Shown piece by piece: positions 52,343 to 62,023 of a stretch of DNA of 64,000 bases. A program made the position numbers and the translations under genes. The stretch's first letter is position 1. Each line of letters begins with the position of its first letter. Under the pieces are notes generated by a model that worked only from the letters and a program-made list of their open reading frames with translations, did no database searches and was not told where the DNA came from. This DNA is from Bacteroidales bacterium UBA1680 (GTDB lineage Bacteria > Bacteroidota > Bacteroidia > Bacteroidales > UBA932): positions 1 through 64,000 of the forward strand of contig DCKG01000029.1 of the NCBI GenBank assembly GCA_002320605.1, read 5' to 3'.

Positions 52343-54756
52343 AATTCGGTGGCACTTCAGTCGCCACGGCAGAAAATATCTCAAAAGTTATTTCCATCGT
52401 CAATAAGGCGGTGAAAAGGGACAGGACCATTTTGATTTGTTCGGCAATAAGCAAATGCACAGATGCGCTCATTGCAATTGGCGGCACTGCGGCCAAGCGC
52501 GACGAGAAATATAAGAATATGATAGATGTCCTTCAGACCAGGCATCACGAGATAATCAGCGAACTTCTTCCCCCGGAATATGTCCCTTCGGTGACAAAGA
52601 CGGTAGACCAACACTTCGATTCGCTCCGTGGCATCGCTTACGGAGTGTATCTGCTTGGGGAGCTGTCGCCTACCAGCCTGGATGCCATCCAGAGCTACGG
52701 CGAGCTGTTCTCGACAAAAATCATTGCCGCTGGCTTTTCTGCTAAAGGTATTGATAACCACTGGGTTGATTCTAGGAAAATCGTCAGGACAAATGCCGAT
52801 AGGAGCGTGGACATTCAGCAAACAAGTAAGAATATCTTTGCCGTAGTCGATAATAGTCCATCCGTAAATCTGTTCATACTTCCTGGTTTCATTGCCTCAG
52901 ACGAGCAGGGGAGGACTTCCACGCTTGGCAGAGGAGGGTCAGACTACACGGCCTCTCTGCTTGCTGTTGGCGTAAATGCCCGCCTGCTTGAAATATGGAC
53001 GGATGTTTCAGGAATGATGACTGCCAATCCCAAGATCGTTCCCCAGGCTCGCACGATTCGGAATATTTCGTATAGAGCCGCATTGGAGCTGTCTCATTTC
53101 GGAGCCAAAGTCATATTCCCGCCTACCATCCAGCCTGTAGTAGCAGAGGGCATACCGATTTACGTTAAGAACACTTTCTCTCCGCAGGATGCAGGAACCC
53201 TCATTGAGAAGAATCCGCCTCGCGGGGACGGAAACGTGATCGGAATATCCAATTCCGATGATATTGCCCTGATATCGTTGGAAGGTAGCGGAATGGTAGG
53301 CGTCCCAGGCTTCTCCAGCAGGCTTTTCGATGCCTTGACTCGAGCTGGGATAAACATCATACTCATCACTCAGGCCTCTTCCGTGCACACTATGTGCATA
53401 GCGATTTCCGAAAAGGACGCTCCGAAAGCAAAGAAGGCTGCGGACGACTGCTTCGCATATGAAATCTCTTTGGGGAAACTGAGGCCGCTGAAAGTGGAAA
53501 AAGGGTTCTCAATCGTCTGCTTGGTCGGGGATGACGTGATTGGCCATAGCGGAGCCACTGGAAGGATGCTGGTCGCCCTTGGCCGCAACGGAATTCCAGT
53601 GCGCGCAACTGCCCAGGGCTCTTCAGAAAGGAATATCTCGGTGATTGTCCCTTCAGGCAGGGTGGATGACGCAATACGGCATATTCATAATGAATTCTTC
53701 GAGGCTCATATCATTCGCACGGTGAATCTTTTCATCGCTGGCTATGGCACCGTGGGAAAAGCTTTCATGAACATCCTGACTCAGAAGAGCAATTTCATTG
53801 CGCTTAACACAGGAAAACGCATCAAGGTCTGCGGGCTTTCGAATTCTAGGAAATACATCATTGATGTTGAAGGAATTGACACGTCCAAGGCTGGGGAATT
53901 GCTTGAGAGAGGGGAGAGTGCCGAGGCAGGTGCTTTTTTTGAAGCGCTTTCAGGACTGTCCATCGCTGATTCCATATTCGTTGATTGCACTGCTAGTCCT
54001 ACTACGTTCGTCAAATATTCATCGCTTTTCCATCACGGCTATTCAGTGGTAGCTTGCAACAAGATTCCATTCTCGGGGCCATATTCGCAATATTCAGATT
54101 TGAAATTGGATGCGTTTCGCGCTGGAGTGAGACTGAAATATGAGACCACCGCAGGCGCTGCTCTTCCTATCATCTGTACCATTGCCCAGCTCGTTGAGGC
54201 GGGGGACAAAATTTCTAAGATTGAGGCAGTGGTTTCGGGAACTTTGAATTATCTGCTGAGCAATTATGACGGAGGTGATTTGGATGCATTGGTGAAAGAT
54301 GCGCATGACAAGGGCTACACGGAGCCGGATCCTTCAGTGGACTTGAGCGGGACCGATGTTCTGCGCAAGCTGCTCATCATGGCTCGCGAATGTGGCTGTC
54401 AATTGGAGGCGGAGGATGTAGAACTGGAGCCTTTCCCTGATGGTAAGACTCTGAAAAAGGAATATGTAAAAGCAGCAAAGGTCGGTAAGCGCCTTCGTTA
54501 TGTGGCCACGCTCATTCCCGGACCACGTGTGAGCGGATCCAATTCCGCTCACAATGTGGAAGTCGTCACTTGCGAGTCGGCCAAAATAGGCATTCAGGCC
54601 GTTGATGCTGACAGCCCGATGTACAATCTGGAAGGCACTGACAATGAAGTAATCATCACGTCGGAGAACTACCCTAACTCCATCGTCATTCGTGGAGCAG
54701 GAGCAGGTGCCCCCCAGACCGCCGGCGGCCTTCTCGGCGACATCCTCAGCATCTGA
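52330..54756 (+). CDS. thrA: Bifunctional aspartokinase/homoserine dehydrogenase
   Basis: Catalyses the first and third steps from aspartate to homoserine. 808 residues. Aspartokinase domain (1-about 290): VLKFGGTSVATAENI, LGRGGSDYTASLLA. Two ACT domains (about 310-450). Homoserine dehydrogenase (about 460-808): GYGTVGKAF, VDCTASPTTF, ACNKIPFSG, LKYETTAGAALPII and YTEPDPSVDLSGTDVLRKL. Its last codons (54724-54756) recur at 63790-63822. Threonine feedback through the ACT domains is likely. Right after it begins a convergent SusCD locus with no visible terminator between. Confidence 0.96.
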   Translation: MQVLKFGGTSVATAENISKVISIVNKAVKRDRTILICSAISKCTDALIAIGGTAAKRDEKYKNMIDVLQTRHHEIISELLPPEYVPSVTKTVDQHFDSLRGIAYGVYLLGELSPTSLDAIQSYGELFSTKIIAAGFSAKGIDNHWVDSRKIVRTNADRSVDIQQTSKNIFAVVDNSPSVNLFILPGFIASDEQGRTSTLGRGGSDYTASLLAVGVNARLLEIWTDVSGMMTANPKIVPQARTIRNISYRAALELSHFGAKVIFPPTIQPVVAEGIPIYVKNTFSPQDAGTLIEKNPPRGDGNVIGISNSDDIALISLEGSGMVGVPGFSSRLFDALTRAGINIILITQASSVHTMCIAISEKDAPKAKKAADDCFAYEISLGKLRPLKVEKGFSIVCLVGDDVIGHSGATGRMLVALGRNGIPVRATAQGSSERNISVIVPSGRVDDAIRHIHNEFFEAHIIRTVNLFIAGYGTVGKAFMNILTQKSNFIALNTGKRIKVCGLSNSRKYIIDVEGIDTSKAGELLERGESAEAGAFFEALSGLSIADSIFVDCTASPTTFVKYSSLFHHGYSVVACNKIPFSGPYSQYSDLKLDAFRAGVRLKYETTAGAALPIICTIAQLVEAGDKISKIEAVVSGTLNYLLSNYDGGDLDALVKDAHDKGYTEPDPSVDLSGTDVLRKLLIMARECGCQLEAEDVELEPFPDGKTLKKEYVKAAKVGKRLRYVATLIPGPRVSGSNSAHNVEVVTCESAKIGIQAVDADSPMYNLEGTDNEVIITSENYPNSIVIRGAGAGAPQTAGGLLGDILSI
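54724..54756 (+). repeat. Direct repeat A: 3' end of thrA (possible attachment site)
   Basis: 33 bp ending in the thrA stop codon. It matches 63790-63822 at 32 of 33 positions (C54735 versus T63801). Both copies encode GGLLGDILSI then stop on the plus strand, so they are direct repeats, with about 9.07 kb between copy starts. The interval holds exactly one SusCD locus with its regulators. Confidence 0.75.
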
Positions 54757-54802
54757 TTAAGAAGGAATCGGGAGATGAGCATAAGTCGCAGGTTACGAAT
54801 GC

Positions 54803-55714
54803 CTAATCCACTAGGAAGGTCGCCAGGACGGCGCAATGGTCGGATGCGGTGTTCTGGATTACTTTGTAGCCGGTACATTTGACATTGATGTCCGGAGTCC
54901 TGTACATAACGTAATCAATCATGGAAGTGGGTGAAGCCCCTTTCCACAGGGAAGGGAAGGTGTATTGCGTCTCGGACATGTAGCATTTCTGCATGTATCC
55001 GAAGATGATGTTCATCGTCTCGGAAGTTGGCACGGCATTCAGGTCTCCCGCAAGGAACAGCCGTCCGGGCATGCTGGAAAGTATGTCTTTCAGTTGTTTG
55101 GCTTGGTAAATCCGGCTCAGTTCCACTCCCCTGTGATCCAGATGCGTCGAAACCATCCAGAATTCTTGGTCATCCACCTTGGATCGTATCGCAGCCACGG
55201 AGCGGACTTCTCGTCCTTCCGTACCCTGTGCCTCGTCTGGCTGCATCTGGTAGTCTCGGCTTTCAAGGATTTCATGTTTGGTAAGGACGGCATCGCCGTA
55301 TGTGCCTACACCGCTGTAGGCACCTGGGGCGCCGAACTGGAAAGCAATCGCATAATTCCACTTCCACGTGTCTTCCCCACCGCTTAAGGCGGTCAACCGC
55401 TTGCACAACTCGGCTGGATGAATCGTGCCTCGCGACCGGTTTGTGGCCGAATCGACTTCATTGATTGAAACGAAGTCAGGATTCTGTGCGTGGATCACTT
55501 CGGCCAAGGCATCGAATTCCTTGTCGATGTAGAGCCCACGCGCACCGTAGATGTTATACTGCATAATTTTCACAAGGGTACCGGATGGCGGGATGATGGC
55601 CTTGTTAGGATCTACATATTTGTTCAGAGGATTGTCCTCCTTGCAGGATGCAATTGAAAGCATCAGTGCCCCTGCAAGGATAACATCCAACATCATTCTT
55701 TTCATGCTTTTCAT
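54803..55714 (-). CDS. EEP-family (endonuclease/exonuclease/phosphatase) lipoprotein
   Basis: 303 residues with a lipobox (LSIASC, near Cys24), so surface- or periplasm-tethered. Full EEP motif set: MQYNIYG (Asn), SINEVD (Glu), VSTHLDH (His), LAGDLNAVP (Asp/Asn), SMIDYVMYR and ASDHCAVLA. Substrate could be nucleic acid, phospholipid or a phosphorylated glycan. It is the distal gene of the SusCD locus transcribed from 63667 leftwards, 9 bp after the DUF1735 protein gene. It parallels the EEP gene at 11252 beside the other SusCD locus. Confidence 0.9.
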   Translation of the reverse strand: MKSMKRMMLDVILAGALMLSIASCKEDNPLNKYVDPNKAIIPPSGTLVKIMQYNIYGARGLYIDKEFDALAEVIHAQNPDFVSINEVDSATNRSRGTIHPAELCKRLTALSGGEDTWKWNYAIAFQFGAPGAYSGVGTYGDAVLTKHEILESRDYQMQPDEAQGTEGREVRSVAAIRSKVDDQEFWMVSTHLDHRGVELSRIYQAKQLKDILSSMPGRLFLAGDLNAVPTSETMNIIFGYMQKCYMSETQYTFPSLWKGASPTSMIDYVMYRTPDINVKCTGYKVIQNTASDHCAVLATFLVD

Positions 55715-55723
55715 TGGAATCGT

Positions 55724-56716
55724 CTAGAATATGTTCAGTTCAGAAATAGCTGCCTGGTAGAACTCGCTGTTCGCTCCGCCATAGCATCGGTCTACGGAAA
55801 ACCTTAGGTAACGTCCCGAGGCATGGTAATTCAGGTAGAACGTGTTTTCTTTTTCAAAAGGAAGCGTGTACGTTCCGGCATTCGTCCAATGCTCGTTGTC
55901 ATCACTCAGAGAAATCGTCACGATTTTCGCCTGTCCGTTGTTCACTAGGTTGCCGTTTTTGTCAAGACGGCCCATGATACGTCCGCCGTGGACTGTCATG
56001 GATTCCTTCATGTCGATGACGACCACGTGCGGAGGAGCCACGCGGTTCGGATTGTATTCCGTGCCCCAGTAAGTCTGCTCATCGCCGTCAAGCATCTGGT
56101 CGGCTGGCGTGTATTCCGTGGAGATGGCGCTGAATGACGAGCATGAGAGTACAGTCCAGCCGCTGCGGTCGAAATCCGTAGTGAATGGATTTTCGTCGTA
56201 TGAGCCGCGTATGACGAAATAGGCCGACCTCAGGTTTTCATTTACTTTCAGGGATGCATCGCTTACGCTGGTGATAGCGACAGGGAGGAGGAACGGACCA
56301 GGACCAGGCATTCCGGATGTGTTGATCCTGATGGACATCGGATTGGAACCGGATTTTCCCTGCCGTATGGTAACCTGATTGTTTTCCAGGGAATAACATC
56401 CCTCTGGAAGCAACTGATATGTCGTCAGGTTCAAGTCATTGTAAGTGCCGAGAAGGTTCGGAGCCGCTTCGAAAGTCACCGTCACGTCATTCCTAAGTGG
56501 CACGATACCGCCATAGTTCGCATACATGGAGATTACGGTGTCTTTCGGGATGGGCATTTCCAGGATGATGTCTCCATTGAAACCTTTTCCGGAATAGATA
56601 ACCGAATATTGTTCCGGAGCGTCCACGTTGAAATCCTCGTCGATGGCATCTCCGCAGGAATAGCTGCCTGTAAGAATCGCAGATGCTAAAAAAAGAAGTT
56701 TATAATTGTGTTTCAT
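55724..56716 (-). CDS. DUF1735 lipoprotein with C-terminal F5/8-type carbohydrate-binding domain
   Basis: 330 residues. Lipobox GSYSC near residue 21. A DUF1735-type N-terminal domain (about 35-170) is followed by an F5/8 type C (discoidin/CBM32-like) domain (about 185-330; PADQMLDGDEQTYWGTEY, HVVVIDMKESMTVHGG, GRYLRFSVD). It is probably a surface binding protein helping capture the substrate for the SusCD pair 36 bp upstream. No catalytic motif. Confidence 0.83.
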   Translation of the reverse strand: MKHNYKLLFLASAILTGSYSCGDAIDEDFNVDAPEQYSVIYSGKGFNGDIILEMPIPKDTVISMYANYGGIVPLRNDVTVTFEAAPNLLGTYNDLNLTTYQLLPEGCYSLENNQVTIRQGKSGSNPMSIRINTSGMPGPGPFLLPVAITSVSDASLKVNENLRSAYFVIRGSYDENPFTTDFDRSGWTVLSCSSFSAISTEYTPADQMLDGDEQTYWGTEYNPNRVAPPHVVVIDMKESMTVHGGRIMGRLDKNGNLVNNGQAKIVTISLSDDNEHWTNAGTYTLPFEKENTFYLNYHASGRYLRFSVDRCYGGANSEFYQAAISELNIF

Positions 56717-56752
56717 GTCATTCGAATATTTGTGGATTATTGCTGCTAAAAG

Positions 56753-58597
56753 TTACCAGCCCGGATTCTGCACGATGTTCGGGTCCTTGTCGATTTCGCT
56801 CTGTGGGATAGGAAACAGGTAATAGGCCTTCCGGAACACCCTCGTCTCGAAAACGACTTTCTGGTAGAATCCAACTGCTCCGCCGCCGGTAAGGCTGGAA
56901 CCTCCGTTCATGTTCATGCCGTAGAACGGGCCTCCGTCCGTCTGCTCCGCGATGAGCCAGCGGCGGGTGTCGAAGTATCGCTTCCATTCCTCGCAAAGTT
57001 CGATCCTGCGCTCATGTCGAATCTTCATTCGCATGGTTTCCTGGCTTATGCCGGATTCCAGCCCCGGGAGCCCTGCACGCTCTCGTATCTGGTTTATGTA
57101 CTTCAGAATGTCTGGATTGCCAGGATTATATTCATTTAAAGCTTCCGCATAGTTGAGGAGAACCTCGCCGTAGCGGATTAGGAGGAACGGGGGATTGCCC
57201 GTCTGACCTGCTTTGTAATTGTACGAAGGAGAGACATGCTTCAGTCTTATATAACCTGTCCTAGGAGAATCGTGGGAGGTGTTGCCCTCCGGCCCTCCAT
57301 GATAGAACTTCCACTGATACTTATCCTTTTGGTTATTATAGATGGCATAAGAGCCATTGAAAGCCACGGACACATAAAAACGAGGTTCTCTCTTATTGTA
57401 CATGTTCCAGCAGTTCTTGGGTGCGAACACCCATCCGGTTTCTGGATCCTTGTAGTCTTCCGCAATGAAGCCAGTTTCGACATAGCCGGAGGCAGGGTCG
57501 GAAATATCCTTTCCATTGGCCATCTGAAACTCGTCGACCAGCTGCTGGGTTACGCCGCTGCTTTCATAGCCATTGGCATAGCCGCGCGGTGTACCGTGCC
57601 TGTGCAGGTTGTCTGTGTGGGAGGTTAGATAGAAAATTGCCTCCTTGTTCCAGTTGTTCAGGAAAACGTCGCGGCAAGAAAGATAGGGATTGATGGTCTT
57701 TCCGTCGCTGTAGTAGACCTTGTAAAGTTCAAGAATTCCCAAATCAATGATTTCCTTACAGGCTTTCGCTGCCTTTTCCCATTTTGACGAATCATAATTC
57801 TCCGAGAAGAGCGGTGTTCCATCCTTATTGACAAAGCCGGAATATGCGGGATTTCCGTTGAACTGGGGACTGGCGGCGTAGAGCAGACAGCGAGCTTTTA
57901 TGGCTTTGCAGAATAATCCAGTGACACGGCCTCGGTCAGATTCTATCTGTTCCGTGAAATGGAGCGGGAGGTCCTCTGCTGCAGCATCGAGTTCTTGGCA
58001 GATGTAGTCCACGCACTTGTCATACGGATCGCGTGCACGAGTCATCTTGGAATCATCCGAAGGAAGGTCTCCAGGAGCTAATTCCTCGTCCGGAATGATG
58101 AATGGGCCATACTGACGTAACAGACAGAAACAGAAATAGGCTCTCAGTGCACGCGCTTCAGCTTTATACTGTTTGATTCTCGAGAATTCCCCGTTCTTGA
58201 CCATTTCCGCATTGGCTTCGATGTGTTGCATGAAATAGGTGGCGGAACGTATGCCTCTGTAACTGTCCAGCCACATATTGTAGTAATTGGAAGATGCATT
58301 CCAGTTCCCTAGATTTGCTGGATACATAAAGTAGGCGCTTTCTCCGGGGCGGTCATAGGATTGATCAAGATCGTCGGACAGGGCATCAAGTGTAAGATAG
58401 GATACTCTTGACTCGTCTTGAATATAGGCGTATATGCCGGCGAGGAAACGTTCAGCGTAGTTCTTTTCCTTGAACACATCCTCGATAGTAATCCTGTCGT
58501 TCGGAACCTGATTGAAGAAATCATCGTTGCAAGAAAAGACTGCAAAAGCGATTGGCAATGCCATTATGGCTCGTATGATAGTATTTTTTGTTTTCAT
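56753..58597 (-). CDS. SusD/RagB-family surface lipoprotein
   Basis: 614 residues. Signal peptide with lipobox (FAVFSC, near Cys23) and mature start NDDFFNQVP, typical of SusD. TPR-like helices include ARALRAYFCFCLLRQYG. The C-terminal motif MKIRHERRIELCEEWKRYFDTRRW appears as R-HERR-EL-CEE...DTRRW near residue 540. It forms a complex with the SusC encoded 6 bp upstream in transcription order. Confidence 0.95.
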   Translation of the reverse strand: MKTKNTIIRAIMALPIAFAVFSCNDDFFNQVPNDRITIEDVFKEKNYAERFLAGIYAYIQDESRVSYLTLDALSDDLDQSYDRPGESAYFMYPANLGNWNASSNYYNMWLDSYRGIRSATYFMQHIEANAEMVKNGEFSRIKQYKAEARALRAYFCFCLLRQYGPFIIPDEELAPGDLPSDDSKMTRARDPYDKCVDYICQELDAAAEDLPLHFTEQIESDRGRVTGLFCKAIKARCLLYAASPQFNGNPAYSGFVNKDGTPLFSENYDSSKWEKAAKACKEIIDLGILELYKVYYSDGKTINPYLSCRDVFLNNWNKEAIFYLTSHTDNLHRHGTPRGYANGYESSGVTQQLVDEFQMANGKDISDPASGYVETGFIAEDYKDPETGWVFAPKNCWNMYNKREPRFYVSVAFNGSYAIYNNQKDKYQWKFYHGGPEGNTSHDSPRTGYIRLKHVSPSYNYKAGQTGNPPFLLIRYGEVLLNYAEALNEYNPGNPDILKYINQIRERAGLPGLESGISQETMRMKIRHERRIELCEEWKRYFDTRRWLIAEQTDGGPFYGMNMNGGSSLTGGGAVGFYQKVVFETRVFRKAYYLFPIPQSEIDKDPNIVQNPGW

Positions 58598-58603
58598 GAC
58601 TGA

Positions 58604-61600
58604 TTAAAAACTGAAATTAAGTCCAAGACTATAAGATGCGGTGTTCGGATAGACGCTTCCTCTTCCGTCACCACGTTCAACATCCCAGAGCTTGAAAGGG
58701 GTGAATGTCAAGACATTGACGCCTTGGAAAAAGACGCTTGCGCCAGTTAGGCCAATGCGTCGGACAAAAGTCTTTGGCAAGGTATAGGTCACCTGGCAGT
58801 TCTTGAGCCTAAGGTAATGGGAAGGAAGCACGAACCAAGAATTCGCCTTGTAATTCAGGTTGTAGGTAGAACTTGGAGCAAGTCTTGGGTAGAAGGCGTT
58901 AGGATTTGGATTATCTTCGGTCCAGCGATCCCCGATGTTGCTTAAGATGTTTCCGTAGGCAGTACCACTCTCGAACGGGGCGACTCCCACGCCCGAAATT
59001 AGGGCATCCACATGTGCCGCACCTTGGAACATGGCCGAAACGGCTATGTTCCGGAAGGCAATGTTGAGACCGAAACCGTAGATGATTTCAGGCACCGTGC
59101 CCCAGCCTATTGGAGCCATGTCATAGTCGTTGATTTGGCCGTCGCCGTTGAGGTCTTTGAACTTGATGTCCCCAGCCCGGGTGTTGTCCGCCTGGTAGGC
59201 AGAAGCCGCCACTTCCTCGTCGCTTTCGAACAGTTTCTCGGCAATGAGGCCAAACCGCTGCCCGACCCTGTGACCCCTGCGGTCCAGCCAAGGATACGTG
59301 TAAGTCACATCATTCTCGACAACCTTGTTGCGATTGAACGAGAAATTGCCCATTGCGCTGACGAACCAATCTTGGTTGATTTGGTTGTGGTAGTCGAGCG
59401 ATATCTCAAATCCTTTATTGTCAACCTTGCCGATATTGCCCAGCGGAGACTTTCGAATGCCTAGATAGTCAGGGATCACCTGTCTTGAAAGGAAAATGCC
59501 GTCTCGCTTATCCTTGAACACATCGACCTGAACGTTGAGATTGTTGCCTAGGGTGATTATGTCGATGCCCAGATTGTATTTGCTGGCGGTTTCCCATGAC
59601 ACATCCACACCTTCGTCTCCGATTGCCAGACCGGAATAGGAGACTTTCTGGCTGTCTCCGAAGGTGTAGCCGGTCACAGAATCCACTGTGGACAGATAGG
59701 CGAAGCGACGTCCAGTGATGTTGGCATTTCCGACCTTGCCCCACGTCGCGCGCAACTTCATGAACTGCACGGCACTTTTCAGCGGCTCGAAGAAGCGTTC
59801 GTTTGACACGACCCAGCCCAGGCCGAAAGAGGGGAAGAATCCGTAGCGCTTGTCTGGATTGAAATTCTCGGAGCCATTGTAGCCGAAATTGAATTCGGCG
59901 AAGTAGCGCTCGCCATAGGCATAGGTGTAACGGCCGGCAAGGCCCCTGAACCGGTATGGAAGGGCGGTTTCGAGAGTAGTCGCCAACGTGTTCATCTCGT
60001 CGCTTTGGTTGAAGAGCAGCATTCCGGTAACGTCATGCTTGCCGAATGTCCGCTTGTAGTTCGCAGCGGTTTCTAGGTAAACGTTCCGATTGCCCTGGTG
60101 GGAATTGGCATAGGAAAGGGTCGTCGTTGTGGAGGAACGTGTCTGCTGTAGGATCAGCTTCCCTTCGTCGTCTCGCCCCAAGGCCATCCATGTGTTTGGC
60201 GTGCGGGTGAACCGGTTGGAGGAATAGCTGTAGGCATCGAACGAAAACATGCCCGTGATGGAAAGTCCCGGAACGAACGGAATCCACTGGGTCAGGCGCA
60301 GATTAGAGAATATCTGGCTCCTCCACTGGTTGGCATACCCCATTTCATTGAGGACTGCATAGGGGTTCTGGATGCCACCGGAGGGCCTGTCCCCAATCTC
60401 TCCGTTGGGATAGACCGGCGCTACATAATTTGGGGTGGCGTAGAAGGCCGAACCGAAGATTGTCGAATTGCCGGAAGCCGGATAGTTGGCATTGGCAAGA
60501 TAGCCCTGGATGCCTAATTTGATCTCAGTTGTCACGAAAGGTTTCATGGTCATGTTGGAAGTAACGGAATATCTCCTGTAATAGGTATTCGCATTATAAT
60601 CGTGACTTGAAGAGTCATTATTGTAGAGACCTTGCTCATCGAAATAACCGAGACCGATGTAATAGACGGCCTTGTCAGAGCCACCCCGGATGTTGGCGTT
60701 GGCTGAGCGATTGTGTCCGAATTTCTTGAAAAGGAGGTCCATCCAGTCCACATTGGGATAAAGGTATGGGTCTTCTCCTGATTCGGTCTTGGCAATCGTC
60801 TCCTGCGTGTACATGGGAGTTTCTCCCCGTGTCGTAAAGGCTTCGTTGGTGAGTCTCATGTATTCAGGAGCGTCCACGAAATCTGGGAGTTGGATGAACT
60901 GCGTGATTCCTTCTGTGTAGCGGATGTCGAATTTCGGTTTTCCTGCGCTCCCTGATTTCGTATTTATTATGATGACTCCGTTCGCGCCTCGCACACCATA
61001 AATTGCTGTCGCCGAGGCATCCTTCAGGATGCTGAAGCTCTCTATATCCTCTGGATCGACATTTGAAATGCTTCTGGGAACGCCATCTACGAGGGTAAGC
61101 GGAGCGCTCATGCTGGCTGTGAGCGTGGAAATTCCACGAATATAGATTGAGGCATCGTCATAACCTGGCTCTCCGGTTCTCTGCATTGACACGATTCCCG
61201 ATATCCTACCAGCGAGTGACTGGGTCAGATTTGCGACGGGAACTTTGATTTCAGGCACCGAGATGCTTTGCGTCGCTCCAATGAGGCTGATTCGCTTCTG
61301 GGTACCATAGCCGACCACGGCGGCCTGCTCTAGGATTTCAGTGTCTGGCTGCATGGCGATATTCACGGTAGAAGACTCTCCAGCCTTAATCCGGACACTG
61401 TTGTAACCTAGATAAGTAAATTCGATTTCTTCCCCCCGGGGCACATCAACGATGTAGTTGCCATTGATGTCGCTGGCCGTTCCCTTGTTCATGCTGTTTC
61501 TGGGAATGATATTGACCCCAATTAGAGGGGAACCGTCTGCGGCATCCTTCACTGAACCGGTTATCCTGACCGTGTTTTCGGATTCCCGTACCTGTGGGGA

Positions 61601-61957
61601 AGAGGAGTCGGATTTTTTCTCAGCCTCTCTTTGAAACAAGGCAACCATGTTGTCCTTGATTTTGTATGAGATACCTGACTTCGAGAACACTGCATCCATA
61701 ATTTCTTCGGTGCTAGCATTTCTGAGGTTCAAGACCACCTTCCCAATTCTAGTGTTGCCAAGCAAATAGTCATAGGAAAAGACTATTCCTGTCTGGTTTG
61801 TGATGGCATCAGTTACTTTTTTGACGGTGGCCTCCCCAATGGAGATCTTCACGTCATGGCGTATCTGCCTAGCGATTGAAAAATTCCAGAATGTTGGTAG
61901 GGAGAATAAGACCATGACTAGAAATAGTCTCATTAGCGATAAAGTTACCTTTTTCAT
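58604..61957 (-). CDS. SusC-family TonB-dependent transporter with STN signalling domain
   Basis: 1117 residues, complete. Signal peptide (about 1-30), STN domain (about 38-110; TDAITNQTGIVFSYDY), carboxypeptidase-D-like domain (about 128-205; ITGSVKDAADGSPLIGVNI) and plug (about 215-340; VVGYGTQKR, TLVDGVPRSISNVDPEDIE given here only in part). The rest is a long barrel ending ASYSLGLNFSF. The STN domain is the part that contacts FecR anti-sigma factors, and FecR and ECF sigma genes lie directly upstream. Import of substrate would therefore switch on the locus (known mechanism; here inferred). Confidence 0.97.
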   Translation of the reverse strand: MKKVTLSLMRLFLVMVLFSLPTFWNFSIARQIRHDVKISIGEATVKKVTDAITNQTGIVFSYDYLLGNTRIGKVVLNLRNASTEEIMDAVFSKSGISYKIKDNMVALFQREAEKKSDSSSPQVRESENTVRITGSVKDAADGSPLIGVNIIPRNSMNKGTASDINGNYIVDVPRGEEIEFTYLGYNSVRIKAGESSTVNIAMQPDTEILEQAAVVGYGTQKRISLIGATQSISVPEIKVPVANLTQSLAGRISGIVSMQRTGEPGYDDASIYIRGISTLTASMSAPLTLVDGVPRSISNVDPEDIESFSILKDASATAIYGVRGANGVIIINTKSGSAGKPKFDIRYTEGITQFIQLPDFVDAPEYMRLTNEAFTTRGETPMYTQETIAKTESGEDPYLYPNVDWMDLLFKKFGHNRSANANIRGGSDKAVYYIGLGYFDEQGLYNNDSSSHDYNANTYYRRYSVTSNMTMKPFVTTEIKLGIQGYLANANYPASGNSTIFGSAFYATPNYVAPVYPNGEIGDRPSGGIQNPYAVLNEMGYANQWRSQIFSNLRLTQWIPFVPGLSITGMFSFDAYSYSSNRFTRTPNTWMALGRDDEGKLILQQTRSSTTTTLSYANSHQGNRNVYLETAANYKRTFGKHDVTGMLLFNQSDEMNTLATTLETALPYRFRGLAGRYTYAYGERYFAEFNFGYNGSENFNPDKRYGFFPSFGLGWVVSNERFFEPLKSAVQFMKLRATWGKVGNANITGRRFAYLSTVDSVTGYTFGDSQKVSYSGLAIGDEGVDVSWETASKYNLGIDIITLGNNLNVQVDVFKDKRDGIFLSRQVIPDYLGIRKSPLGNIGKVDNKGFEISLDYHNQINQDWFVSAMGNFSFNRNKVVENDVTYTYPWLDRRGHRVGQRFGLIAEKLFESDEEVAASAYQADNTRAGDIKFKDLNGDGQINDYDMAPIGWGTVPEIIYGFGLNIAFRNIAVSAMFQGAAHVDALISGVGVAPFESGTAYGNILSNIGDRWTEDNPNPNAFYPRLAPSSTYNLNYKANSWFVLPSHYLRLKNCQVTYTLPKTFVRRIGLTGASVFFQGVNVLTFTPFKLWDVERGDGRGSVYPNTASYSLGLNFSF

Positions 61958-62023
61958 TAAGGAGTTAATTTTAGTTTGACATATGTGATTATTGGATTGT
62001 CTGTTTTTGAATTTTTATTTTTG

